Positions 1 to 10,756 of a DNA stretch of 64,000 bases are shown piece by piece; within the stretch, counting starts at the first letter, position 1, and every line of letters starts with the position of its first letter. The position numbers and the translations under genes were made by a program. Under the pieces are notes generated by a model that worked only from the letters and a program-made list of their open reading frames with translations, did no database searches and was not told the origin of the DNA. Origin of the DNA: Orientallactaga sibirica (lineage: Eukaryota; Chordata; Mammalia; Rodentia; Dipodidae); NCBI GenBank assembly GCA_036365145.1, contig JAEOAD010000048.1, positions 17,553,001 to 17,617,000 on the forward strand, in the 5' to 3' direction.

Positions 1-439
1 CACAGTGGCTAAGTGGAACACACACAGAATTGAAACCAGATGGGCCTGGATTGAAATATCCCCTCATTTCTCATCAGGATTGAGGCAGGCTATAGGCATG
101 GGTAACAGAAGAAAGCTGTACAAGATTTGAGGACAATGTAACTGCAGAGCTATAGCACATATAGTGACATCACATGAACACTCAGGCAATAAAAATACAA
201 GACTACCCAAAACCAGCTGTGGCCAACATGGATAATGGATTCACCACCAGCCAGGGGTTCTGTGCTTATCAGGCCACGTTCTTCCACCTTGGATTCCCTC
301 CTTGACTTTCTCTTGGCCTGATTGCAAGATTTCTCAGAAAACACAATGACTCTGGCCACTTCAGTGCTCATTATTTATTGAGTATTCAATGCAGAAACAG
401 CCAGTGTCACGTAGTCTGTACAAAGAGCCTGAACACAAG
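1..439. other. Unique sequence, no feature recognised
   Basis: No repeat, exon or RNA gene is recognised here. The small minus-strand reading frames lack any family-like motif. The right part may include the outer edge of the neighbouring LTR relic. Confidence 0.5.
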
Positions 440-811
440 CGGCTGCCTGTAGCAGACAGCTTCGGGTTCGCTGAGATGAACTTCCAGGCCAGGCACAGTT
501 ATGGAGGAAGGGATTGGTTGAAGCTTACAGATCCAGGGGAAGTTCCATAACAGCAGAAGAAGCTGGCCTGCTTTCACAGGTCCAAGCAGAGACAGAAAAT
601 AACGACAAACCAAAAGCCACACTGCACAGCACACTTCAGGAACTCCAGGTAGAACTAGGCACTTTGCATATCTTTAGATTGGAAACCACACCATAAGGCG
701 GGACCCTAAGATCCACCCAATGACACTGCCTCCAGCCAGGTGGCTGCAAGATGCAAACTACAAAAATTAAAACACTGAATATATTGGGGGCCATCTATTC
801 AAACTACCACA
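440..811 (-). mobile_element. MaLR/ORR1-like solo LTR, minus strand
   Basis: Read on the minus strand from 811, it begins TGTGGTAGTTTGAATAGATG followed by a CCCCCAATA stretch, which is the typical start of rodent MaLR (ORR1/MT) LTRs. The interior shows the usual decayed GC-poor LTR text. The 3' limit near 440 is uncertain. Such LTRs are non-coding and usually left by recombination between two LTRs of a provirus-like element. Confidence 0.65.
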
Positions 812-2627
812 TCACCCAACTGGGTACCTACAGCTTTGACGCGAGTCAGGTGAGAGAGACATTTCCCACACCACAGGAAGGGTTGCTGTTGAGACTGGAA
901 GCTCTACAGGGAGGCGTCTGGACTAGTAGCTGACTGTAAACCCCTCAGGACAGCCAGAGGAACCTCAGTCAGACCCTTCCCCTCCAGGCTAGCAGTCTTG
1001 GATTGGTCCATTGGTTGTCAGGTGGGGAATTGAGAACACACGAGGCTCCCTTTGACTCCAATCTGGTTCCCTGAATTTCCATCTGGAAACTGGAACTATT
1101 ATTTCATGTAGCTTCTTCTGAATTTCTCCCTTTGCTCTTGACTATCAGCTGCTCACCTTAATGTTAGTGAAAATAGCTGGTTCTCTGTTCTATGTCCAGC
1201 TGTCACACACAGTGTGTGCTCTGCCCTGGAGGGACTTGGTAATCCTCTGGTCTGGATGATCTCCTGGAAAGGAAGAAGGGGAGGAAATTATTAAAACCAC
1301 TGGGACATTGAAGAGCACGCCACACACAGAGTCACTTGTCACCTCCAAAGGTTTCTTCCTCTGCTCAGATGCGTCAAGGCTGGAAGCGGGGCTCTTTTGG
1401 CCTGAAGGAGTATGGCTGAGGCTGTTATCAGCACTCTCTTTTCTCCTCAACCTTGGGAGAACAGTCACACCTGCTCCAAGTGTCAATCACCCACACAAAC
1501 AAAACCATGCGGGGACAGCCAGGCCCCTGGGCATCCTCGTGTAGAGATGAAAGGCTGGAGTCAGGCCTGGGGACACACTGTGGAGGGAGAGATAAGACGC
1601 CATCAGACACTACACAGACGCCCTAGAAGATCTGCATTTGAAGGGAAACTTGAGCAAGAACTTGCTTAACCCTGGGGTTGAATCTCAAATGTGGACTTGG
1701 TAGTCCTCCTCGAGGGAAGGTGTTCGTGAATTCAAATCCGGTTTCCACTTCTGACACATCCACCAGCCTTGCCGCGGGCTCCCTGAACGTGAGGCAGTTC
1801 CCATGCACCGGCCAGTTCCATCATGCACCCTGCCCCTAACTTGCCCAGTCCTGGATCAGCATACAGCCTGGTGGGCCACTCCTCTCACGACAGCGGGATC
1901 CCCTGCTTCACCTTCCAGAGTAGTCAGGCTGGCCTCATGCTGCTTGCAAAACTGGGGCTGGCAAACCCAGACTTTCCACTGATGCCTTGGACACGTCCCC
2001 ACTGCTGCTGCCTTCTTGGGATTACACAGCAGTTCTGGAAGGCTGAGAATTTAGGACCCAGTTAGGCCTGAGTTCAGATTCTGACTGGGCCTCTCCACTC
2101 TGGGCAGGAATCCACCTGCCTCATGCTTCTCAGGGTTTCTGTGAAGGACGAGCTCCAGCCTTGCTCAGCATCTGCTCAGAGCCCTTTCCTCCCTGCAAGG
2201 AGACAGCCAGTCCACATTGGTCAGGCTGGGGCACAGAACCCCCAGCACCTACCCCATCAGGCAAAGCCTCCCCCCCACCCCATCGCCCCAAGGGACTGCC
2301 TCTGCCTGCCAAGCCTCAGCAATTACTCAAGTTCAATAGGCGCTCGTGCTAATGAAGTTGGATGTGTCTGAGTCCATTTAATGACATTTAATTACACACC
2401 GCTTTCGCTGACAGGCTCAGAAAGATCTATACGAGCTGCTCACCCACTGGGCTACATCACATATATATATCCATACAGACCTTGAGTTACTTGCTAGAGA
2501 TTGCACTTTTGGCCCCCGGGAGCAAAACCTCCCGTAGGCAAGAAAAAGATAGAAATCCTGCAGGAATAGTATTGAGCAGCTCCCCTCCCCAGCCTCCTAA
2601 CTCAACAATGTTTGCTGGACACCTGTG
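812..2627. other. Mostly unique sequence
   Basis: No gene model is supported: open frames overlap on both strands without codon structure or splice context. A block at about 2320-2460 is unlike its repeat-rich surroundings (TAATGAAG, TTAATGACATTTAATTAC) and resembles a conserved non-coding element. A short (AT)n follows at 2461-2470. The piece at 1915-2050 may be a very old SINE but is too decayed to assign. Confidence 0.5.
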
Positions 2628-2872
2628 GTTATTTAAATGTAAAGTGTCTCCTGTAGACTCCTAGACTCATATGTTTTAGTGCTTAATCCCCAGTTGTCTG
2701 GGAGCTTTGTGGAGCTGGCTGATCCTTGCTGTACAAGGTGTGTGGCCAGGAGTGGGCCTGCTTGGTGCTTTTGTGCTTTCTACTTCATCCCTGCTGATGT
2801 GACGACATGATGCTGGTGGCTGCTCCTGTCATATTTTCCCCACCATGCTGCAAACTTCCCCTCTAAGTTGAG

Positions 2873-3114
2873 GGTTGGAGAGATGGCTTAGCAGTTAAGG
2901 CACCTGCCTGCCAAGCCTAAGAACACCAGTTCCAATCTCCAGGTCCCACGCTTAGACAGATGCAAAAAGTGATGCAAGGGCACAATGCCACACTTTCCCA
3001 CAAGGGGGCTCACATGTCTGGAGTTCGTTCATGGCTGCTGAGAGGCCACTGGCGTGCCCATTCTCTCTTCCTCTATTTCTCTCTATATATCTCAAATAAA
3101 ATAAAATAAAACTG
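2873..3114 (+). mobile_element. DIP-like tRNA-derived SINE, subfamily A
   Basis: The tRNA-like head (A-box region TGGCTTAGCAG) is followed by the A-type body with CCCACAAGGGGGC and an AAATAAAATAAAA tail. An imperfect target duplication TAAGTTGA lies at 2864-2871 and 3115-3122. Confidence 0.85.
2995..3012 (+). promoter_or_regulatory. CTCF-like motif in SINE (+)
   Basis: TTCCCACAAGGGGGCTCA resembles the CTCF core CCASYAGRKGGCRS with mismatches at the Y position and in the 3' flank. It is carried by the surrounding A-type SINE. Occupancy is unknown. Confidence 0.35.
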
Positions 3115-3368
3115 TAAGTTGAAATCAACTCTTTCCTTCCATCAGCTAATTCTGATTGGGTAATTTGACCCAGCCACAAGAAAGTAACTGATATAGCACC
3201 TATATAGGTTAGATAGCTCGAACAAGAAACTTGTACACTAAAACCTCCAACCATTAGGTTTCCAGTAATGGTCAGGTGGGCAGACATGGTCCTGGGAGAT
3301 GGAAGGACTTTAGAAAAGGTACAGAAGGAGAAGAACACTAAAGAAGCCTTGATTAAAAAGGGCTTCCA

Positions 3369-3553
3369 GGGCTGGAGGAATACCTTAGTGGTTAAGGTAT
3401 TTCCCTGCAAAGCCAAAGGACCCTGGTTCAAATCCCCAGGACCCACATAATCCAGATGCACAAGGTGGCTTATGTGTCTGGAGTTTGTTCGCAGTGGCAG
3501 GAGGCCCTGGCACTCCCATTCTCTCTCTCTCTCTCTCTCAAATAAATAAAACT
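3369..3553 (+). mobile_element. DIP-like SINE, subfamily B
   Basis: The GGCTGGAGGAATACCTTAGTGG head, a B-type body and a CAAATAAATAAAAC tail are visible. It is the left member of a SINE pair. AAAAAGGGCTTCCA before it recurs as AAAAAGGGCATCCA between the pair and as AAAAAGGCTTCCA after it, so both inserted at the same target. Confidence 0.85.
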
Positions 3554-3570
3554 TATAAAAAAGGGCATCC

Positions 3571-3825
3571 AGGCTGGAGAGATGGCTTAATGGTTAAGGC
3601 ACCTGCCTCCTAAGCCTAAAAACGCTGGTTCCAATCTCCAGCGTTTCCAATCTCCAGGTCCCATGTTTAGCCAGATGCAAAGTGACACAAGGGTGCAATG
3701 CCGCACTTGACCACAAGGGGGCGCATGCATCTGGATTTCGTTCACAGAGACTGAGAGGCTGCTAGTGCGCCCATCTCTATCTGTCTTCCTCTCCCTCTCT
3801 CTCTGTCTCTCTCAAAAAAAAAAAA
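3571..3825 (+). mobile_element. DIP-like SINE, subfamily A
   Basis: This is the right member of the pair, with head GGCTGGAGAGATGGCTTAAT and a partly duplicated CCAATCTCCAG segment near 3630-3658, which is also seen in the A copies at 48.3, 52.4 and 53.2 kb. The end is poly(A). Its left half together with the preceding SINE tail is the source of the inverted copy near 4814-4993. Confidence 0.85.
3708..3725 (+). promoter_or_regulatory. CTCF-like motif in SINE (+)
   Basis: TGACCACAAGGGGGCGCA matches the CTCF consensus except for A in place of Y at one core position. It is carried by the A-type SINE. Confidence 0.45.
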
Positions 3826-4139
3826 AGGCTTCCACTTCCCCTCCCTCCTCTGACACACACCATGCGATCTCACTTGCCCACACTCCTAGTCCCAGCATCT
3901 GGGCACCCAGCAGCAGAGAAAGTGCTTTCTCCAGTGACTGCTCAAGGCCGGTATTCAGAACTGAGATATAACCCCTGACCCATGCTTATTCAGCCTGTGG
4001 ACCATTCAAAAGACCCAAGCCCATACCACACAGATTCCCACCATGCAATGCCCAAGTTCCTCCTCACTCAAGATGTACCACTACTGTCCTTTCATGCTTT
4101 AAGGGAAGCAATATGAGATAGAATGGTGAAAAGACAGGA
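3826..4139. other. Unique sequence
   Basis: Nothing recognised; no coding or RNA signal. Confidence 0.4.
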
Positions 4140-4329
4140 AGGTTGTGGGTGGTGGTTTGTCTTCATCACCAACTTAACTGGACACAGAATTACCATGGAA
4201 CACATCTCTAAGCATGTCTGTGAGAATATCCAGAAAGGTTTAATTGAAAAGCCAGTGCTCATCCTAAATGCGGGGAGCACCATCCCATAGGCTACAGGTC
4301 CTAGACTTAGTAAAAAGGAGAAAGTAATG
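4140..4329 (+). mobile_element. Rodent interspersed repeat (GTGGTTTGTCTT..AACTTAACTGG family), possibly URR1/hAT-like
   Basis: It resembles the common rodent repeat that starts GATGGTTTATCTTGTCAACT, including a CACCATCCCATAGGCTACAG-like segment and a GAAAGT end. I recall this family as URR1-type (non-autonomous hAT) but am not certain. It is cut short by the SINE at 4338; related copies lie at 17.1, 41.1 and 58.3 kb. Confidence 0.5.
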
Positions 4330-4337
4330 TGAAAGTG

Positions 4338-4537
4338 GGGCTGGAGAGATTGCTTAATGGTTAAGGCACTTGTCTACAAAGCCAAAAGACCCAGGTTCAA
4401 CTCCCCAGGACTCACATAAGCAGATGCACAAAATGGTACATACATCTGGAGTTTATTTGCAGTGCCTAGAGGCCCTGCCATGCCCATTATTTCTCTCTCT
4501 CTCTCTCTCTCTCTCATAAATAAAATTTTAAAAATTT
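4338..4537 (+). mobile_element. DIP-like SINE, subfamily B
   Basis: Head, B-type body, (CT)n and an AATAAAATTTTAAAAA tail are all present. The target duplication TGAAAGTGG lies at 4330-4338 and 4540-4548. Confidence 0.85.
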
Positions 4538-4549
4538 CATGAAAGTGGA

Positions 4550-4647
4550 CAAAGGAAGGAAGGAAAAAGGAAGGAAGGGAGAAAGACGGAGGGAGGAGAA
4601 AAGAAGGAAAGGAGAGAAGAAAGAAGGGAGGGAGGAGGGGAAGTGAG
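4550..4647 (+). repeat. GGAA/GA-rich polypurine tract
   Basis: About 95 bases are almost purely purine (AAGGAAGG, GGGAGG units), prone to slippage and triplex formation. No coding value. Confidence 0.8.
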
Positions 4648-4813
4648 AGGCGGTATGAGATATTAGGTGCATATTGATGAAACTCTTTGCAGAGCTTTGA
4701 CGTCCTTTAAGAATGAGAACAATGGGCTGGAGAGATGGCTTAGCGGTTAAGGCGCCTGCCTCCTAAGCCTAAGAACACAGGTTGCGATCTATCTCCAGGT
4801 CCCACGTTTAGCC

Positions 4814-4993
4814 AGATTGGAACTGCTGGAGATTGGAACCAGCTTTCTTAGGCTTAGGAGGCAGGTGCCTTAACCATTAAGCCATCTCTCCAGCCTGGAT
4901 GCCCTTTTTTATAAGTTTTATTTATTTGAGAGAGAGAGAGAGAGAATGGGAGCGCCAGGGCCTCCTGCCACTGCGAACAAACTCCAGACACAA
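4814..4993 (-). repeat. Inverted copy of the segment at about 3473-3653
   Basis: The reverse complement matches the upstream SINE-SINE junction, including the locus-specific linker ATAAAAAAGGGCATCC that joins two different SINEs there. Differences are few (CT-tract length and scattered substitutions). Short shared bases at both edges (AGAT left, GACACA right) suggest a microhomology-guided template switch. Confidence 0.75.
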
Positions 4994-5010
4994 GGGTGCA
5001 ATGCCGCACT

Positions 5011-5028
5011 TGACCACAAGGGGGCGCA
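5011..5028 (+). promoter_or_regulatory. CTCF-like motif in SINE (+)
   Basis: TGACCACAAGGGGGCGCA lies in the A-type SINE and is identical to the motif at 3708-3725. Confidence 0.45.
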
Positions 5029-5311
5029 CGCATCTGGATTTCGTTCGCAGCAGCTGAGAGGCTGCTGGCATGCCCATCTCTATCTGTCTTCCTCTCCCTC
5101 TCTTTCTGTCTCTGTCTGTGTCTCTCTTCAAAAAAAAAAAAAAAAAAAAAAAGAATGAGAACAATGAGCTGGTATTTAGGAAACTGAAGCTTAGTCCCTT
5201 CCAGTCCCCAGAACTGTGGTTGTGTCTCCAGGCTGGTCAAGGAGCTGAGGAAAAGGTGTCATTTTCAATGGAAGGGCTCTTGTTGGGTGACACAATGTGG
5301 TACCATCTCAT

Positions 5312-5347
5312 ACCCGCCACCACCACCACCACCACCACACACACATA
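5312..5347 (+). repeat. (CCA)n/(CA)n microsatellite
   Basis: A run of CCA units passes into CACACACA. Simple repeat. Confidence 0.9.
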
Positions 5348-6597
5348 CCATCTGCTTAGTCAATCTTATCAAAAAAGCATCTGCAATTACTTTTCTTTTC
5401 AAGAATTGCTTTTCCTCCACTATTGATCCCCAGGCAGGCCTAAGGTGTTGTTTCTTTACTGCATCTCAGCCCATCAATCAGAGCAATGGAATGTCTGTCA
5501 AAAGCTATGTGGCTCACCCCTGGGACCTTCCCAGGTCCTGGCAGCACAAGAAGGAATCCTGGCATGATGACTCTTTGGGGTGGACTGTTTTCAGAAAAAA
5601 AAAAAAAGTGGCTTTGAGAATACACAGGTATTCTAGAACTTTCAGAAAGCATGGATGGAAAAGAGAGGACAAGTTGGAACCAAATGCTGTTGGGAGTGCT
5701 TTGCAAGCTCATGCCCCAACTAATGTGGGGTCCCCAAGACCAAGAGGGAGCTGATGGCCAAGGACACTCTTCATTGTCCCTAGAGAGCAGGCGGTTCCCA
5801 TGATTCACCACAACCGAGTCTGCATTTACCTCCCGGCATGTGGCCTGCTTCCCCCAGTCAAGGCAGGGAAGCGCTGGGATGCAACAACGTGATTCAGGAG
5901 ACAGCCACCCTGGATGGGGAAGAACCCAGGAGAGGGACAACAATCAGCACAGACTGTGACCAAGAGAGGGTTGCTGCATCCAGGAAATGGATGGAAGCAG
6001 ACTCAGCTGCCCTATGGAAAAGCAGGCTAGAAATGACTGTGGACCCACTCTGGCCATACTTGGCCCCTGGATCACTGCTCCAGCAAGTGCATCGTAGCCC
6101 TGTTCCAGATAAAACCCTTGGGGAGGGGAGCACAGTAGCACATGGACAATGGATGCCGAGGTGGCATGGGGTAAAGGTGTCTCAGGGTCAAAGGACATGA
6201 AACATATCCCATCAGAGTCTCTATGGCTCGCCTATGGCAGCAGTGTTGCACTTCCAGACAATCCCTGGAAATCAGACAGCCTCTGGACACAGGGGAGTGC
6301 AGAAAGCCACATCTACTGGCTCAGACTGCTGTTTTCACCAGGGGCCAATAAACAGCACGCCATACCCCCACTGGAGTCCACATGCTTGCTCCTCCCACAC
6401 ACCAAACCCTTCTCCAGAGAAGACAGGGAGCAGGCAAGAAAAAAGTAAAATAAAACGTGCTTCTCACATCCATCGGGAGGGAGAAGCTGGAGGCAGGGTG
6501 CTGCTCTTTCTGAGTCTCTTGGGTGATTCATACGTGTCGCACACACAGAGCCCTGCAGAGGAAGCAGTTCTTGCTGGGATGGTCCTGCTTTGGTCTT

Positions 6598-6672
6598 AGC
6601 AGGCTGTGTGACCTGGTACAGCTCACCTCACCTCTCTGAGTTCCGCATCTCCCTGCTCACATTAAGCTCCCA
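6598..6672 (+). mobile_element. MIR fragment
   Basis: GCAGGCTGTGTGACCTGG followed by CTCACCTCACCTCTCTGAGT matches the conserved MIR core (GTGTGACCTTGGGCAAGTCA then CTCTCTGAGCC). Confidence 0.55.
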
Positions 6673-7254
6673 GGAGGTTCAGACTGGGAGGTAGCAGGGA
6701 CCCAAGCCCATGCTCCGCCGTGGCCCCTGTTGCCCACTTATCCCCTCGGCATACTGGCTCATCCCTAGGGAAGTACAGGTATCACTAGTCCCAGAGCAGA
6801 CAGAGCCAATGCACTTCTGCAAGATCCAGGGTGTTACGACTTTCTTCCAGCAGCCCTCCCATTCTGCATGATGAGATAGACTAAATAAAAAAAAAAAAAT
6901 CCTTAGAGGAAGTATCTAAAGGTTGCGTGGCCAGAATATAGAGCCCTGCTGGCTAGGTGCCTGTCCACCAGGCTGGCTCAGCTCTCCTGGAATACAGAAG
7001 ACACTCTAAAGAGCCCAGGGAATCAGCCTGTGTCTTTGCCTTCTTCTTCCTCCTCCAGAGAGACCTCTAAGGCCTCACCCAACTGAGTCCTGACAGTTTC
7101 TGAAACATGGAGTCACCATGGCTGGGGAGACAAAGAGCTGTGGGACACCACAGGTCCCACACCTGACTCAGAACCACTGTCCCCACTGAGAAGGCTCTTG
7201 GAGGCAAAGGGTTACCTCAATCTTCTTACCGTTCCTCCCATCTCATTCGCGTTA

Positions 7255-7884
7255 AGAAAAATTCCAGGGAGACTTTATGGCAAGTCTGGTTGCTGGGACA
7301 AAAATCCTGACTAGAAATAGTTCATGGAAGGATGGGGTCCGTCTCTGGCTTGTAGTTTCAAAGGGAAATTTCATCATAGCAGAGAAAGCGTGGCAGGAGC
7401 AGACAGCTGGGCATCACATCCTGTCACGTCAGTAGGAAAGAAGCAAACATGAGTGAGCTTGTTATGAACACCCACTGGGCCTGGACTTTAAAAAAGAAAA
7501 TCCAGGCTGGAGAGATGGCTTAAAGGTTAAGGTGTTTGCCTGCAAAGACAAAAGGACCCAGATTCGATTCCCCAGGACCCACATAAGCAAGATGCACAAG
7601 TTGGCACATGCGTCTGGAGTTCATTTGCAGTGGCTACAGGCCCTGGAGTGCCCATTCTCTCTCTGTCTCTGTCTCTCTTCTCTTGCAAATAAGTAAGTAA
7701 GTAAATAAATAAAAATCCAACAAGGCCTGTCCCTAGTGATACATCTCCTCCAGCAAGGCTCTAGTTCCCAAAGGCTTCACCAGTTGAGGATTTGAGTACG
7801 AGAGGCTTAAGCACAAATACATGAGACTATGGGGGAAACTCCGTATTCATACTCCCACAGTGACTTTACTCAGAGGCCACCCCT
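7255..7884 (-). mobile_element. MLT1/MaLR-type LTR, minus strand, interrupted by a SINE
   Basis: The order of landmarks (GGGACAAAAATCCTGACTAG, GGCTTGTAGTTTCAAAGGG, CTCCAGCAAGGC, ACATGAGACTATGGGGGAAA) parallels the minus-strand LTR at 62.7-63.3 kb and follows MaLR LTRs read backwards. A B-type SINE splits it at 7505-7711. Confidence 0.65.
7505..7711 (+). mobile_element. DIP-like SINE, subfamily B
   Basis: Typical head, GATTCGATTCCCC B box, CT tract and AAGTAAGTAAGTAAATAAATA tail. Short target duplication AAAATCCA on both sides (7496-7503, 7712-7719). Confidence 0.85.
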
Positions 7885-7899
7885 CGGGAAGTCCTCTAC

Positions 7900-8126
7900 T
7901 TTTTTTTTTTGGAGAGAGACAGAGAGGGAGACAGATAGAGATGGGCGCCAGCAGCCTCTCAGCTGCTGTAAACGAAATCCAGATGCGTTCACCCCCTTGT
8001 GGTCAAGTGCAGCATTGCACCCTTGCGTCACTTTGCATCTGGCTAAATGTGGGACCTGGAGATTGGAACTAGCGTTCTTAGGCTTAGGAGGCCAGCAGCT
8101 TAACTGCTTAGCCATCTCTCCAGCCC
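7900..8126 (-). mobile_element. DIP-like SINE, subfamily A, minus strand
   Basis: The poly(T) start, GGAGAGAGAC tract, A-type body with the CTCF-like module and the CCATCTCTCCAGCCC head end read as a reverse-oriented A copy. Confidence 0.85.
7988..8005 (-). promoter_or_regulatory. CTCF-like motif in SINE (-)
   Basis: The reverse complement reads TGACCACAAGGGGGTGAA; core intact, CpG of the 3' GCGC lost. Confidence 0.35.
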
Positions 8127-8135
8127 AACATTTCT

Positions 8136-8369
8136 TTTTTGTTTTTAAATTATTTATTTATTTATTTGCAAGCAGAGAGGGAGAGATAGAAGAGATGCAG
8201 ACAGAGAAACAATGGGCACACCAGGGCCTCCAGCCACTGCAAACAAACTCCAGATGCATGTGCCCCTTGCTTGTGCATCTGGCTTACATGGGTCCTGGAG
8301 AATCGAACCGGGATCCTTTGGCTTCACAGGCAAATGCCTTAACTGCTAAGCCATTTCTCCAGCCCCAGG
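8136..8369 (-). mobile_element. DIP-like SINE, subfamily B, minus strand
   Basis: The target duplication CCAACATTTCT (8125-8135, 8370-8380) overlaps the edge of the preceding SINE, so it inserted after it. The ATTTATTTATTTATTTGCAAGC tail, B-type body and head are seen in reverse. Confidence 0.85.
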
Positions 8370-8380
8370 CCAACATTTCT

Positions 8381-9474
8381 TATACAACAACTAGAGAGCT
8401 GTTGGATGATGTTTGTCTCTCCTTTTATCTATAGCAGAGATGAGTCCAGCAAACCTCCAGTCTCCTAGCGATGTGAATGATAGGAATGGCAGCCACTTCC
8501 CAAAGGCTTCTTGTGTGCCAAGTGAATGATCTCACTCACCAAGGCATCAGCAGATTTGTGTGGCTAGGGGTCTGGGGCAGTTGAGCAATGTGGCCAGGGC
8601 CCTCCGTGTGTGAAAGGCGTGGAATGCATACTGGGACCTGCTCCACACCACTGGACACCTGCCCCCCTCTGTGTGGTCCTCAGGATGGACCAGCAGTGTC
8701 TCTACCCTCTTCCATCAGACCATATACACCTCCTTCTTCATTCCATGAGCTCTCATCTCCAGCAGCCCCCTCAAAAGCTCAGTGACACTGCAGGGAGGAC
8801 CGACTGCAGTGACCATGGAGTCTCCAGAGCCCTGCATGTTGATCATCAACACTGCCTTGTGTTCCCAGCCACCACAGGCCAAGTTCCAGAAAAGGAAGAT
8901 TCCCTCTAGCCAACAGCATTGGATCCATCCCACCTAATCCTTCTCCAAACTGGTCAGCTGTCTCCTCACTTTTGTGATTCAGGTCCAGAGATTTCCCCCA
9001 CCCCCACCCCCCATCACCTCATAGTCACCAGGAGGGGACCCAACATTTCTATCTGTGTCATAGGCTCTGGGAAGTACCAGATCCATCTGGGCTGGGAGGA
9101 GGTGATGGAGGACATGACCTTGGGATCACCCTGTGCTCAGAGCTCTAGGCTGGGGAGGCTCCCCCAGCCCAGGCTCTTCCTCTTGTATCTGCTTTGAGTG
9201 TAGCCCAGGGTTCTGGCAGCACTCAGCCATGCCAAGGGCAACAAGTCACTAGAGTTCAGAGTTCTCAGTGGCTGTGAAAACGATGATCTCCTATCCTTCT
9301 GCCACTGTGCTACAAGACAGATCTTATTAGATCAGACACCACACCACGGTTTTGGAACTCGTACTTGGAGCCATGGGGCAGGGAACTCTGTGCTGCCCAC
9401 ACGGCCTTACAAGAAGCCCCCAAAGGCACATCAGAGACACAGGCACCATATTTTAAGAAGCTGAAACTCACTCA
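8381..9474. other. Unique sequence
   Basis: No gene or repeat assigned. A C-rich tract lies near 8997-9014. Frames on both strands lack family similarity. Confidence 0.5.
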
Positions 9475-9486
9475 AGAAGGTCACAT

Positions 9487-9640
9487 GAGCCAGGCGTGGT
9501 GGCACACACCTTTAATCCCAGCACTCGGGAGGCAGAGGTAGGAGGATTGCCATGAGTTCAAGGCCACCCTGAGAATACCGAGTGAATTCCAGGTCAGCCT
9601 GGGCTAGAGTAAGACCCTACCTTGGAAAACCAAAAAAAAA
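9487..9640 (+). mobile_element. B1 SINE (7SL-derived)
   Basis: It starts GCCAGGCGTGGTGGCACACA, continues CTTTAATCCCAGCACTCGGG and ends in an A-rich tail. The perfect 11-bp target duplication AGAAGGTCACA (9475-9485, 9649-9659) marks a fairly young insertion. Confidence 0.92.
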
Positions 9641-9688
9641 GAAGAAGAAGAAGGTCACAGGATTCCTACAAAGACTCCTGGGGCGAGA

Positions 9689-9840
9689 GCCAGGTATGGA
9701 AGAATATTCCTGTAATTCCAGCACTTGGGAGGCTGTGGCAGAGGAATCATAAGTTCAAGGCAAGCCTGAACTACATAGCAAATTGGAGATCAACTTGGGC
9801 TATATAGTGAGCTTGTGTCTCAAAACAAATAAGCAAACAA
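9689..9840 (+). mobile_element. Old B1-related SINE
   Basis: GCCAGGTATGG, CCTGTAATTCCAGCACTTGG and CTACATAGCAA segments match a diverged B1 with a CAAATAAGCAAAC tail. Confidence 0.75.
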
Positions 9841-10526
9841 GAAAGACTCCATGCACAGAGAAACCAAAGCGGTTCCGTTGCAAGCCCCAGTGGACGGGCC
9901 CAGGGCAGCTCCCTGCTGCTCCCTCTCCCTGCAGCTTCCTCTGGAGTACAGCAGCCATGGGAGACAGAAAGGCGTCTTTACTTATGCGTGTGATTCTCCC
10001 ACTCAAGTGCTCCCATTCAACCAAGGCAGAAAGCAGGACTCCTAGGGACACCCTAAGAGCATCGCCAGCTCTGGGCTTCTGTAGCATTCGATCCCAGCCC
10101 TGGTGGAGCCTGCTTGGGGGTTTGTCTGCATGAGAAACAGTGTTTCTTCAGCTTTGGAGCCCCAGCCTTGCTGGTGAGGACATGATCCTTGTGTAGGAAG
10201 TGACTTGGGCCAGCTGCTCTGCGCAAGGAAGATGAGACAAATAACACGGGCAGCTCTGGACACTATCCTAGCTAGATGCCTAACCAGAAGCAAGAAGCAG
10301 GGTTAGAGACAAGTAGGCCCTGCCTAGCCAGGGTTGGATATTCAGTGTGCCCCGTGGTTGGAAGTCTGTGGATGTGCTGGCTGCCTAAAGTGAAGTGGGG
10401 TGGGGGGCACTTTAGAGGCAGAAAAGGAGGTATAGGAAGCTGGGATTTGAGATATTAAGCTACAAGGAAAAGGAAGGAACAAAAGGAGGTTTTCTCTGGC
10501 CTAAAACCCTGACTGGAGAACACAGA
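9841..10526. other. Unique sequence
   Basis: Nothing recognised. A G-rich run (GTGGGGTGGGGGGCAC) lies near 10395. Confidence 0.45.
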
Positions 10527-10528
10527 GC

Positions 10529-10599
<71 letters not shown>

Positions 10600-10658
10600 A
10601 GAAAGAGGAAGGAGGGAAGAAAGAAAGAAAAAAAGAAAGAGAGAGAGAAAGAAAGAAA

Positions 10659-10696
<38 letters not shown>

Positions 10697-10711
10697 AGAA
10701 AGAGGAAGGAG

Positions 10712-10742
<31 letters not shown>

Positions 10743-10756
10743 GAAAGAGGAAGGAG

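Larger units (their letters stand above)
2628..3205 (+). mobile_element. MaLR-type LTR interrupted by a SINE
   Basis: The left part (CTCATATGTTTTAGTGCTTAATCCCCAG region, about 2660-2700) and the right part ending in GTAACTGATATAGCACC follow the layout of rodent MaLR LTRs. A DIP-like SINE is nested at 2873-3114. TAAGTTGA occurs on both sides of the SINE, showing the LTR is older. Confidence 0.65.
4725..5150 (+). mobile_element. DIP-like SINE, subfamily A, with internal inverted insert
   Basis: The element is bounded by a 16-bp duplication AAGAATGAGAACAATG (4709-4724, 5151-5166). The head runs to CCAGAT near 4817, then about 180 bases of reverse-orientation sequence replace roughly 11 expected bases, and the A-type body resumes at CAAGGGTGCAATGCCGC. 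The end is a poly(A) of about 20. Confidence 0.85.
5167..7254. other. Mostly unique sequence
   Basis: About 2 kb with only a short MIR relic (6598-6672), an A-run (6886-6898) and a CCA/CA microsatellite (5312-5347). Overlapping frames in several phases on both strands show no family motif or splice context, so I annotate no gene. Confidence 0.5.

Noticed and set aside
2952..3461. 169-codon minus-strand frame
   Set aside because: It spans two SINEs and an LTR relic.
7829..8434. 201-codon plus-strand frame
   Set aside because: It crosses two reverse-oriented SINEs and an LTR relic; the peptide is SINE-encoded and recurs elsewhere in the window.
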